DNA from: Aminobacter sp. AP02
GTDB taxonomy: Bacteria; Pseudomonadota; Alphaproteobacteria; Rhizobiales; Rhizobiaceae
Direction of reading: 5' to 3'
Assembly (NCBI RefSeq): GCF_003148805.1
Contig: NZ_QGGX01000014.1
Location: forward strand, 90,239-154,238
DNA: 64,000 nucleotides
Numbering within the stretch: the first letter of the stretch is position 1; every line of letters starts with the position of its first letter. The notes under the pieces were generated by a model that was not told the DNA's origin, made no database searches, and worked only from the letters and a program-made list of their open reading frames with translations. The position numbers and the translations under genes are program-made. Below, one piece after another: positions 9,594-17,460 of the stretch.

Positions 9594-10289
9594 TCAGGCG
9601 CCGCGGAAGCCGCGGGCGCGGGCGTTTTCAAGTGCAGCGGCCTTGGCCGCCGGATCATCGGCCGAGCCGTTCGACAGTCCGTTGAGGCCGGACAGCTGCT
9701 GCTGTCCTCCAAAGGTGGTCAGCGGCACGTCCTTTTCCTGCCCCGGTTCGAAGCGAACGGCGGTGCCGGCGGCGATGTCGAGACGCATGCCGAAGGCTGC
9801 CGCCCGGTCGAAGTCGAGCGCCTTGTTGACCTCGAAGAAATGATAATGGCTGCCTATCTGCACCGGCCGGTCGCCGGTGTTGACGACCTTCAGCGTCAGC
9901 TTTCGGCGTCCGGCATTGAGCTCGATGTCGCCTTCCTCGGCGACGATTGCCCCGGGTTCGAGATCGTCGGCGGCAGCGCCGGCAGCCGGGCGTAGCGGCT
10001 CGTGCACGGTGACCAGCTTGGTGCCATCGCGGAACGTCGCCTCCACCTGCAGCATCGGCAGCATTGCCGCGATCCCTGGCATCACGTCGGCCTGGGTCAG
10101 GATGGCCGAGCCGATCGACATCATCTCGGCAACGGAACGCCCTTCCCTGGCACCTTCCAGGATCTCGTCGGTGATGATCGCCACAGCCTCGGGATAGTTG
10201 AGCAGAAGCCCCTTGGCCCGGCGTTTGCGCGCCAGTTCGGCCGCCGTGTAGATCGTCAGGCGTTCAAGTTCGGTCGGGGTCAACAACAT
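9594..10289 (-). CDS. ureAB: Fused urease gamma-beta subunit
   Basis: One 231-residue chain carries the complete gamma domain at residues 1-100 ([27 protein letters not shown] start, then the family segments LNYPEAVA and MSIG). The beta domain occupies about 108-215 ([61 protein letters not shown]). Most alphaproteobacterial ureases encode these as separate ureA and ureB. Fusion is known in Helicobacter UreA and some other lineages. There is a further C-terminal extension after TTFGG rich in Ala and Gly. It precedes ureC by 13 bp. Confidence 0.93.
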   Translation of the reverse strand: MLLTPTELERLTIYTAAELARKRRAKGLLLNYPEAVAIITDEILEGAREGRSVAEMMSIGSAILTQADVMPGIAAMLPMLQVEATFRDGTKLVTVHEPLRPAAGAAADDLEPGAIVAEEGDIELNAGRRKLTLKVVNTGDRPVQIGSHYHFFEVNKALDFDRAAAFGMRLDIAAGTAVRFEPGQEKDVPLTTFGGQQQLSGLNGLSNGSADDPAAKAAALENARARGFRGA

Positions 10290-10301
10290 CGTGGCTACTC
10301 C

Positions 10302-10985
10302 TCAATTCGAAAACAGGCGCTGGCCCGAAGCGCCATGCATGGCGACCGCGATCTCGCAGAGCGGCGTGAACGATCGCAGCGGCTGATCGTCGCCGGTCGG
10401 AACACGGGCCGCGGCCTCGATGGCAGGCAGGGCGCGCGCGACGACTTTCTGCGCGTCGATGGCGCCGACCACGCCAAGCCGCACCGCAGCCGTCGCCAGC
10501 GAGGCCACCATCTGGTAGCCGCCGATCGCAACCGCACTCGCCTCGTCGAGGTCGAGCGCTTGCCAGGCGAGACCCTGGACGACTGGCAGGTGGCCGCAGG
10601 CATCGCCCTTGCGGACCATCGCTCGATAGGCGGCAGCGCCGCAGGTTCCGATCCGCTCATGCGTGGTCAACAGCGCCATGCCGTTGCGGCGCGAGCCCGA
10701 TCGCAGCCCCTCGACGAAGGTTGAGGCCTCGACCTCGCGGTCGAGTTCAGCCAGCGCCTCGAGATCGCCGGCGAGCCGGTGGGCGCGCACCAGCGCGATG
10801 CGGTCGGCATCGGCCCAGCGATGACGGATCTGGATGTCGACGAAAGCGGCGAAGTCGAAGGTTCCAAGCCTTCCGGCAAGAGAGGACGACGCCTCGAGGC
10901 CTTGCGAGAAGGCAAAGCCGCCCGAGGGGAACTGCCCGTCGGCATGCTGCAGGGCAACGAGCAACGGTGCCGATGGACCGTTCAT
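10302..10985 (-). CDS. ureF: Urease accessory protein UreF
   Basis: The start at 10985 gives 227 residues and the canonical UreF N-terminus (LLVALQHADGQFPSGGFAFSQGLEA). It overlaps the ureE stop by 4 bp (ATGA). Helical family segments include VRKGDACGHLPVVQGLAWQAL and YQMVASLATAAVRLGVVGAIDAQ. UreF bridges UreD and UreG and acts as checkpoint in GTP-dependent urease maturation. The frame continues upstream to 11108, but that extension lies inside ureE and is composed of shadow sequence. Confidence 0.92.
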   Translation of the reverse strand: MNGPSAPLLVALQHADGQFPSGGFAFSQGLEASSSLAGRLGTFDFAAFVDIQIRHRWADADRIALVRAHRLAGDLEALAELDREVEASTFVEGLRSGSRRNGMALLTTHERIGTCGAAAYRAMVRKGDACGHLPVVQGLAWQALDLDEASAVAIGGYQMVASLATAAVRLGVVGAIDAQKVVARALPAIEAAARVPTGDDQPLRSFTPLCEIAVAMHGASGQRLFSN

Positions 10986-11434
10986 TCGGCCTCCTCGCTC
11001 ATCTCGACACGGCCGCCCGAGATCAGCTGTTCGATGCGTGCGGCATAGGCCGAGGCCTGACCATCCTGGGCAACAAGCAGGTCCTCCCCGTCGAAGCGCA
11101 CCCGCCAATGCAGGTTTCCGGCGTGGTAGCCGAGCTCCAGTGCGTCGCTGGCCGAACGCGGGGTAAATCGCAGCCAGCGCTGCTCGCCGGCGCGCACGAT
11201 CACCGCGCGATGATGGTCAAGCACCAGCACCGCACCGTCATGCAGCTTCTGGTCACGCGGTAGGGTGATCGCCACCTCCTCGCCCTTGTCGGTCCGCGCC
11301 ATCAGACGCCGGCGGTCGAGATCGCCGACGGCCACCGTCACGAATTCCACGGCGTGATGGTGTTCGAGATGGTGGATGGCCTCATGCATTGCCGGATCGC
11401 TTCGGCTGCCAAGCACGCTTTCAATTCGGAGCAT
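10982..11434 (-). CDS. ureE: Urease accessory nickel chaperone UreE
   Basis: The 150-residue protein has the N-terminal peptide-binding domain (RRRLMARTDKGEEVAITLPRDQKLHDGAVL) and the C-terminal metal domain with the interface His in ELGYHAGNLHWRVRF. The C-terminus (SGGRVEMSEEAE) lacks the His-rich tail found in Klebsiella UreE, so nickel storage capacity should be low. UreE hands nickel to UreG. It is the first ure gene, 45 bp after urtE, joining transporter and enzyme genes in one unit. A paralogue is encoded at 29962-30414. Confidence 0.92.
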   Translation of the reverse strand: MLRIESVLGSRSDPAMHEAIHHLEHHHAVEFVTVAVGDLDRRRLMARTDKGEEVAITLPRDQKLHDGAVLVLDHHRAVIVRAGEQRWLRFTPRSASDALELGYHAGNLHWRVRFDGEDLLVAQDGQASAYAARIEQLISGGRVEMSEEAE

Positions 11435-11479
11435 CTCAAAAATCCTTTCTGCGCTTGACGTTCGGGCGTGAGGCAGCTG

Positions 11480-12175
11480 CTACAGGCCCATATGCTTGTG
11501 GATCAGCTCGTTGCTGAGATCGGCGGTGTCGCCGGCTGCCGCGATCTGCCCCTTCTCCAGGATGGCGAAGCGGTGCGCTGCGCTGCGGGCGAAGCGGATC
11601 TTCTGCTCGACGAGGATGATGGTCAGGCCATGGTCCCGGTTCAGTGACATGATCGCCTGTTCGATGTGCTCGACGATGTTGGGCTGGATGCCCTCGGTCG
11701 GCTCGTCGAGAACCAGTATGCTCGGGTCGGTGGCGAGCGCACGGGCGATCGCAAGTTGCTGCTGCTGTCCGCCCGAGAGATTGGTGCCGCGCCGGTGAAG
11801 GTGGTCCTTCAGGAAGGGAAACAGCGTCCAGACCAGCGGCGGCACCGATGTCTGGCCATCCGCCCGGGCGTTGCACCCCAGCAGGATGTTGTCGAGCACG
11901 CTGAGTCCGGGCACGATCTCGCGGCCTTGCGGCACGTAGCCGATGCCGCGCCGCGCTCGCTGGTAGGTGAGGTCGCGGCTGATCTCGGTCCCTTCGAACT
12001 CTATGGCACCTTTCGTCTGCACGCTGATGCCGAGCAGGCTGCGCAGCAGCGTCGTCTTGCCGACGCCGTTGCGCCCCATGATGCAAAACACCTCGCCCTT
12101 GCGGATTTCGAGGTTGAGATCGTGAATGATGTGGCTGGTTCCGTAGAACGCATTGAGGTCTTTGAACTTAAGCAT
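11480..12175 (-). CDS. urtE: Urea/amide ABC transporter ATPase UrtE
   Basis: The 231-residue ABC ATPase has Walker A GRNGVGKTTLLRSL, signature LSGGQQQQLAIARAL and Walker B LVLDEPTEGIQP. The EGIQP sequence after Walker B is typical of UrtE among LivF-like ATPases. The start at 12175 (MLKFKDLNAFYG) fits the family; the frame reaches 12196. It energises import with UrtD in the five-component system. It overlaps urtD (stop at 12168) by 8 bp, consistent with an operon. Confidence 0.92.
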   Translation of the reverse strand: MLKFKDLNAFYGTSHIIHDLNLEIRKGEVFCIMGRNGVGKTTLLRSLLGISVQTKGAIEFEGTEISRDLTYQRARRGIGYVPQGREIVPGLSVLDNILLGCNARADGQTSVPPLVWTLFPFLKDHLHRRGTNLSGGQQQQLAIARALATDPSILVLDEPTEGIQPNIVEHIEQAIMSLNRDHGLTIILVEQKIRFARSAAHRFAILEKGQIAAAGDTADLSNELIHKHMGL

Positions 12176-12962
12176 GGCTGAGCGTCGCCGATCCAAGATA
12201 AGCTTCGATCACTGCGGGGTTGCCTTCGATCTCCTCCGCCGTTCCCTCGGCAAGGACTGCCCCCTGGTGCATGACGGTGATGGTCTTGCAAATGCGACGA
12301 ACGAAGGCCATGTCGTGCTCGATCACCAGAACCGTGTGGCTGCCGGCAAGGTCGAGCAGCAGTTCCGCTGTCTTGTCGGTCTCGGCTGCCGTCATGCCTG
12401 CGGCGGGCTCGTCGAGCAGAATGATCTTTGGATCCTGGCTCAGCACCATCGCCAATTCTAGCCATTGCAGCTGCCCATGTGACAGTTCCGATGCCTTGCG
12501 CTTCAGCGAGCCGAGAAGGCCGGTTCGTTCGGCAACCGCGACCTCTTTGTCGTTCGGGCCTGATTTCACCCGGTCGAACAGGTTCTGGAAAACGCGGACA
12601 CGCCGGTTGCTTGCCACCTGCAGGTTCTCCAGCACCGTCATGTCCTTGAACACCGTTGGCGTTTGGAACTTGCGGCCGACGCCGCTTCGGGCGATCGCGG
12701 CTTCGCCGATGCCGGTGATGTTGCGGTCGCGCAGCCAGATCTCGCCCTCCGAAGGCAGCGTCTTGCCGCACAGAAGGTCGAGCAGGGTCGACTTGCCGGC
12801 ACCGTTGGCACCGATGATCACCCTGAGCTCGCCGTCGGCGATCGACAGGTCGACATCGCGCACCGCCGGAAATTCGTCGAACCGCACCGTCAATTTCTGT
12901 GTCCGCAGGATCGGCACTGCCGACACGGTCTCCGCCTTCGATGGCCTATGAACGGCATTCAT
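12168..12962 (-). CDS. urtD: Urea/amide ABC transporter ATPase UrtD
   Basis: In this 264-residue protein the Walker A is GANGAGKSTLLDLL, the signature region is LSHGQLQWLELAMVL, and Walker B is IILLDEPAAGMTAAETDKTAELL. The AAGMT-ETxKTAEL stretch marks UrtD within the LivG-like ATPases. The protein pairs with UrtE on the UrtBC permease. The start is 3 bp before the urtC stop, so translation is coupled. An N-terminal extension of about 20 residues (MNAVHRPSKAETVSAV) precedes the ATPase core. Confidence 0.92.
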   Translation of the reverse strand: MNAVHRPSKAETVSAVPILRTQKLTVRFDEFPAVRDVDLSIADGELRVIIGANGAGKSTLLDLLCGKTLPSEGEIWLRDRNITGIGEAAIARSGVGRKFQTPTVFKDMTVLENLQVASNRRVRVFQNLFDRVKSGPNDKEVAVAERTGLLGSLKRKASELSHGQLQWLELAMVLSQDPKIILLDEPAAGMTAAETDKTAELLLDLAGSHTVLVIEHDMAFVRRICKTITVMHQGAVLAEGTAEEIEGNPAVIEAYLGSATLSHA

Positions 12963-12965
12963 CGG

Positions 12966-14135
12966 TCACGCCTCCCTTGCGGTCAGTTCGGTCTGGACGC
13001 GCTCGGACTTGTCGGCGCGCTCGGTCTTGCCGGAGGGCCTTGCCTCGCCGAGCCGCTCGGTCCTGCCGCTGCGTTCGATGAAGGCCTTGAAAATCCCAGC
13101 GATGCCGTTCGGCATGAACAGCACGACGAAGACGAAGAGCAGCCCCAGGATGATAGGCCACACCGGCTGGAAAGTCGCGCTTTCGCTGGCCAGCGAGCCG
13201 ACGAAGTTGACGATCAGCGCACCGACGCAGGCCCCGAGCAGCGACGCCCGACCGCCGGTGGCCGCCCAGATCACCATAGAGATGCTGAGCGACGTCGCCA
13301 TCAGCGACGGCGTCGCGAATTCGGAAGTGATGGTGAACAGCATCCCCGCCAGGCCAGCGACACCGGCCGAAACGCAGAAGATGAAGACCTTGAAGTTCTC
13401 GACGTCATAGCCGAGGTAACGGGCGCGCGCCTCGTCCTCGCGGATGGCCTTGAGTACCTGGCCGATCCGCCCGGTCAGCATGTAGCGGGCGAGCAGGATC
13501 ACCGCGATCAGCGTCAGCGCGACTGCGTAGTAGGCGCTCGGGCCGTAGGGGTCGAATTCGAAGCCGCCGATTTCCAGCAGCGCCAGGTCGGCCAAGCCGT
13601 TGAAACCGCCGGTCAGCGGCTGGTTGTTGATGATGAGCAATTGCCCAATGAGCGCGAAGGCCAGCGTGATGATGCTGACATAGACGCCTGTCGTGCGCCG
13701 CTTGAACATGACGTAGCCGATGCCGGCGGCGAGGATACACGGCACGACGATCCCAGCGATCATGCCGACCGCTATCGACCGGAACGGAATCCATAGGAAC
13801 GAGCCCGTGGTGACGCAGCACAGGTCGCGAACCGCATTCGGCTCCATGTTGAGGAGCATGAGCTGCGGCACCGGGTTGTTCTCCGGCACTGCGAGGGTCA
13901 GCGACATCGCCAGCATGTAGGCGCCCATGCCGAAAAACAGGCCCTGGCCGAGGCTGAGTATGCCGGCATAACCCCACGACATGCTGATGCCGATCGCGCA
14001 GATCGAATAGACCAGATAGATCGCGACGCGATTGGTCCAGAAGCTGTTGAGCACTAGCGGAAGCGCGAGCACAACGGCGAAGAAGGCTATGTAGGCGATG
14101 ATGGAAGCGGTGCGGTAAGTCATACGCTTGTCCAT
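12966..14135 (-). CDS. urtC: Urea/amide ABC transporter permease UrtC
   Basis: This 389-residue LivM-type permease carries eight or more hydrophobic segments. A family core is YAGILSLGQGLFFGMGAYMLAMSL, and the coupling EAA-like loop is around IREDEARARYLGYDVENFKVFIF. The C-terminus after the last membrane segment is charged and repetitive (RTERLGEARPSGKTERADKSERV), an unusual cytoplasmic tail. A second Met at 14123 could be the start. It lies 13 bp after urtB. Confidence 0.9.
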   Translation of the reverse strand: MDKRMTYRTASIIAYIAFFAVVLALPLVLNSFWTNRVAIYLVYSICAIGISMSWGYAGILSLGQGLFFGMGAYMLAMSLTLAVPENNPVPQLMLLNMEPNAVRDLCCVTTGSFLWIPFRSIAVGMIAGIVVPCILAAGIGYVMFKRRTTGVYVSIITLAFALIGQLLIINNQPLTGGFNGLADLALLEIGGFEFDPYGPSAYYAVALTLIAVILLARYMLTGRIGQVLKAIREDEARARYLGYDVENFKVFIFCVSAGVAGLAGMLFTITSEFATPSLMATSLSISMVIWAATGGRASLLGACVGALIVNFVGSLASESATFQPVWPIILGLLFVFVVLFMPNGIAGIFKAFIERSGRTERLGEARPSGKTERADKSERVQTELTAREA

Positions 14136-14148
14136 GTTTCAGCCAAGC

Positions 14149-15039
14149 TCAACGGCTCTTGGTGACGAAGAGGCCCTGAGGCTTGAAGAGGAGAATGAAG
14201 ATGACGACGGCGAACAATACCGTCCGTCCGTAGACGTCGTTCGCCCAGGTGGCGACGAAGCTCTGGACCTCGCCGAGAATGCCTGCCGAAGCCAAAGTGC
14301 CGAGCAGATGGCCAACGCCGCCGGCGACGACGACCAGGAAAGCGTCGACGACATAGGGCGTGCCCATGTCGGGCGACACAGTCTTGAAGCCGGACACCAG
14401 AACGCCCGCGATGCCGGCGAGGCCGGAGCCGTAAGCGAAGGCCAGCATGTTGACCCGCTTGTCGTTGATGCCGCAGGCCGCGGCCGTGTTGCGGGCGACC
14501 GAAACGGCCCGCAACTGGCTGCCGAAGCGCGTCCTGTACATGACAAGCCAGGTGATCGCGCCAAGCGCCAGCGCGGTGACGAAGACGAAGGCCCGGTAGA
14601 CCGGGATGTTGGCGCCGAACAGTTGAATGGCCTGCTGCAGCTCGGCGGGAACCGGAACGTTCTGCAGGTCGGAGCCCAGACCGTCGATCTCGATGCCGAA
14701 CAGGCCAAGTCCGAAGTGGATCCGGATCAGTTGCTGCAGGATGAGCGCGATGCCCCATGTCGCCAGCAAGGTGTCGAGCAGCCGACCGTAGAGCCTTCGC
14801 ACGACGGTGCGCTCGATGATCAGCCCGAATGTCGCCGTCACCAGGAAGGCCAGCGGCAGGCAGAGATAGATGTTGAAACCGAGATGCTTGGTGGCCAGCA
14901 CCGTGGTGTAGGCCCCGATCATCACCATCTCGCCATGGGCGAGGTTGATGACGTTCATGGTGCCGTAGATGATCGCCAGGCCGAGGGCGACCATGAACAA
15001 TATCGATGCGATGCTGAGGCCAATGACAAAAGTTTCCAT
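14149..15039 (-). CDS. urtB: Urea/amide ABC transporter permease UrtB
   Basis: The 296-residue LivH-type permease includes GLAIIYGTMNVINLAHGEMVMIGAY, the classic LivH motif, and the coupling loop around SVARNTAAACGINDKRVNMLAFAYGSGLAGIAG. Many UrtB proteins carry a long periplasmic N-terminal extension; this one lacks it and has the shorter LivH size. It forms the channel with UrtC. It lies about 70 bp downstream of urtA and is the second gene after the leader terminator. Confidence 0.9.
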   Translation of the reverse strand: METFVIGLSIASILFMVALGLAIIYGTMNVINLAHGEMVMIGAYTTVLATKHLGFNIYLCLPLAFLVTATFGLIIERTVVRRLYGRLLDTLLATWGIALILQQLIRIHFGLGLFGIEIDGLGSDLQNVPVPAELQQAIQLFGANIPVYRAFVFVTALALGAITWLVMYRTRFGSQLRAVSVARNTAAACGINDKRVNMLAFAYGSGLAGIAGVLVSGFKTVSPDMGTPYVVDAFLVVVAGGVGHLLGTLASAGILGEVQSFVATWANDVYGRTVLFAVVIFILLFKPQGLFVTKSR

Positions 15040-15109
15040 GCCGCTTCCATCCGCGTTGGTCGGGGGCGTGCCGGCGCGGAACCCGCGCCGGCACAGCTGG
15101 CAATCAGGA

Positions 15110-16357
15110 CTAGAGCGTTGCGCCGCTCGTCATGCAGACCCGCTTGTCGGCCGTCTCGCCGACGCTTGAGTAAGGCAGCGGCACAAGCGGCTCGGCGTAC
15201 TGGTCAACGATGTCGAGCAGCCCGTCAGCGCGGGTCTTGCCAATGCGCGGCGTCAGGTAGCTGTGCAGGTTGTCGGGGTCGATGGTAACCTTGCCCTGCG
15301 GCGCGTCGAAGGACAGGCCGCCGGCATTGGCAACGATCGCGTCTGGCGCGAGATCGCCGGCCTTTTCCGCGGCCATCGCCCACATGTTGACGCCGATATA
15401 GACCGCCTCCATCGCGGCGTGGGTCACGGCATCAGCGCCAGCATAGGCCTTGAACGCCTCGACGAAGACCTTATTCTGCGGCGTATCGACGGTCTGGAAA
15501 TAGGGTAGCGAAACATAGCTGCCGAGCGCGTATTCCGGGCCCATCGCCTTGATCTCGACCTCTGTCGTCGTCGAGGCGCAGAGCGGCAGCTTGTCGAAGT
15601 CGTAGCCCTGGTTGCGCAGCTCCCTGTAGAAGGCGACGATCGAGTCACCCACCACATTGGAGAATATCACGTCGGCGCCGCTCGAGCCGATCTTGGAGAC
15701 CATCGAGGCCCATTCGGTATGCCCGAGCGGCAGGTATTCGTCGCCGACCACCTGCATGCCGATCTTTTCGCAGATCGTCTTCGATGTCTTGGCCATGCCC
15801 CGCGGGAACGCATAGTCGGAGCCGACGATAAACACCTTGTTCTTGCCCAGGCTCTTCTGCAGCCACGGCAGCGAATTTTCCAGCTGCTGGTTGGGCACCG
15901 CTGAACCGGCATAAAGCACATTCTTGGAGCACTCCTCGCCTTCATACCAGGTCGGCCAGACGAGCAGGCCCTTGCGCCGCTCGACGACCGGCAGCACCGC
16001 CTTGCGGCTGGCGGTGGTATAGCAACCGAAGATCACGGGGACCTGGTCCTCGATCGTAAGCTTGCGGGCCTTTTCGCTGTAGATACGGGGTTCGGACGCC
16101 GGGTCTTCGATGATCGCCCGCAATTTGCGGCCAAGGACGCCGCCCTTGGCATTGATTTGGTCGATCGCCATCTGGGCGCACTGGTTCATTGATTTCTCGA
16201 CAATCGCCGTGGTGCCGGTCAGCGAATACATGATGCCGACAGGAATCTCGTCGGCTGCCCAGGCCTTGCCGCCGAGACGCAGGATCGAAGGAGCGGCCAA
16301 TCCGACAGCCGCAAGACCCGATGCCTTCAGAAACGTACGCCGATTATGGTTCTTCAT
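15110..16357 (-). CDS. urtA: Urea/amide-binding periplasmic protein UrtA
   Basis: The 415-residue solute-binding protein of the AmiC/UrtA class starts at 16357 with an AGGAGG site 5-6 bp upstream. A Tat-type signal (NHNRRTFLKASGLAAVGLAAPSI, twin Arg) precedes the mature start near WAADEIPVG. Family motifs include GVLGRKLRAIIEDPASEP, YTTASRKAVLPVVER and PTWYEGEECSKNVLY. It is the first structural gene after the terminator at 16722-16759. Urea is the expected ligand given the urease genes downstream, but short amides are possible. Confidence 0.92.
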   Translation of the reverse strand: MKNHNRRTFLKASGLAAVGLAAPSILRLGGKAWAADEIPVGIMYSLTGTTAIVEKSMNQCAQMAIDQINAKGGVLGRKLRAIIEDPASEPRIYSEKARKLTIEDQVPVIFGCYTTASRKAVLPVVERRKGLLVWPTWYEGEECSKNVLYAGSAVPNQQLENSLPWLQKSLGKNKVFIVGSDYAFPRGMAKTSKTICEKIGMQVVGDEYLPLGHTEWASMVSKIGSSGADVIFSNVVGDSIVAFYRELRNQGYDFDKLPLCASTTTEVEIKAMGPEYALGSYVSLPYFQTVDTPQNKVFVEAFKAYAGADAVTHAAMEAVYIGVNMWAMAAEKAGDLAPDAIVANAGGLSFDAPQGKVTIDPDNLHSYLTPRIGKTRADGLLDIVDQYAEPLVPLPYSSVGETADKRVCMTSGATL

Positions 16358-16839
16358 ATGTCCTCCTGTTCGCATCGTTGTGCGCTTGATTTCTTGTGAG
16401 GCCGCCCCATTCGCGGCCATCCGCACGCTTTATTAGAAATCAATAATAGTCAATGCATATTCTAGTGTATTTTCTATTTTAAATTTGCATTGCTATAACG
16501 AATTCATCCTCCGCATTGGTAACATGCAGAAATATACTTGCCTTTATGCGAGCGTTATTATTTGTTGAATTTTTACTTACTGAAAAACTCCTTTCACGAA
16601 GACGAAACGACGTATCCCAACGCCGGACGTAACGATGCCGCGCACGCGTTCGCACGCGCTGCCCAAAGAGCGTCAAGAAGTGCTGTAGATCGAACCAACG
16701 GCCTTGTCGGAAGCCGAAAACAAAAAAGCCCGCCAACTCCGACAAGGAGCTTGCGGGCTACATAGCCACTCGGCGGGGACCACATTGTCTCACACCGTAT
16801 CGACATCCGAGGTTCACCCGGCGTCAATTATGTTTCATA
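16358..16839 (-). promoter_or_regulatory. Long urtA leader between amiR and urtA, inferred ANTAR antitermination region
   Basis: The 482-bp gap in an otherwise compact operon contains an intrinsic terminator (16722-16759), then an AT-rich stretch (about 16440-16600), then the urtA ribosome site. An ANTAR RNA-binding regulator is encoded immediately upstream. Known AmiR and NasR proteins allow read-through of terminators in exactly this position. The 10-bp sequence CCTTGTCGGA at 16702-16711 is complementary to 16738-16747 inside the terminator, so alternative pairing is possible. I could not assign the two hexanucleotide loops of the known ANTAR target with confidence. No clear sigma-54 site was found. 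Confidence 0.6.
16722..16759 (-). terminator. Intrinsic terminator / attenuator before urtA
   Basis: On the minus strand the stem AGCCCGCAAGCTCC pairs with GGAGTTGGCGGGCT. It makes 14 positions with one A-G mismatch and one G-U pair around a TTGTC loop. Five Us follow directly, then more Us after one G. It lies after amiR and before urtA. Confidence 0.85.
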
Positions 16840-17448
16840 TTAGTCACGCATGTCCTTGAACGTCAAGAGCTCATGCGCGTTGATGATCGCACTCGCTAGA
16901 TCATCCATCGGAACGCGCTTGGCCATCGCCTGGCGGCGAATGTTCTCATACGCGTCGTGTTCGCTAAGCCCTTGCGTTTCCATCAGAATGTTCTTCGCGC
17001 GCAGGATACGGTTGTTGCCTGCCAGCTTCCGCTCGAGCTTGCGGATGCGCTTGCTGGTATTCTGCCGCTCGAGCCAGAGTGCGCGCGCTATGGTCAGATT
17101 GGTCAACAGGCCGAACGGCCGGATCGGCCGCTCGATGACTGCCAGCGCCCCGCACTCCAGCACGACCTGCAGCGTGCTCGGATCCTCATAGGTGACGACC
17201 GCAATCAGGGCAGGATCGGATGGCTCCACGGGCCGGAACAGGCTCAGTATCTTGTCGCGGTTCTCCTGCTCGATCGAAACCAGTACCACCACGGCAGAGG
17301 GGCTGACGGCGTCAGGCAAGGGCCAGGTCGTTTCGCAGCTGCAGCCGATGCGCCTGAGGTGCTGGACAAGGGCCATCCCCGCCTGGTCCGGCGGGTGGAT
17401 TACTTGGACAGGCAAGCCCTTCAGGTCCTGGAGTATGCTGGTTGGCAC
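16840..17448 (-). CDS. amiR: ANTAR-domain antiterminator, AmiR-like
   Basis: This 202-residue protein has an N-terminal pseudo-receiver fold (about 10-125) without a clear phospho-acceptor Asp context, then a coiled-coil linker (RQNTSKRIRKLERKL). A C-terminal ANTAR domain follows (RILRAKNILMETQGLSEHDAYENIRRQAM, then LASAIINAHELL). AmiR proteins bind leader RNA and prevent termination; AmiC sequesters them until amide binds. The start is GTG, 12 bp after the amiC stop. A terminator-bearing leader follows it directly, so control of urtA and the ure genes is the natural inference. Confidence 0.87.
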   Translation of the reverse strand: MPTSILQDLKGLPVQVIHPPDQAGMALVQHLRRIGCSCETTWPLPDAVSPSAVVVLVSIEQENRDKILSLFRPVEPSDPALIAVVTYEDPSTLQVVLECGALAVIERPIRPFGLLTNLTIARALWLERQNTSKRIRKLERKLAGNNRILRAKNILMETQGLSEHDAYENIRRQAMAKRVPMDDLASAIINAHELLTFKDMRD

Positions 17449-17460
17449 CGAAACGATCCG

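Noticed and set aside
12663..13796. Long plus-strand frame opposite urtC and urtD
   Set aside because: Composition rich in Arg/Asp/Gln, no motif, entirely antisense to conserved transporter genes.
16430..16600. AT-rich stretch upstream of urtA as a guanidine or other riboswitch, or a sigma-54 promoter
   Set aside because: I looked for ykkC-like conserved pieces and for TGGC-N8-TTGC spacing on both strands and found neither.
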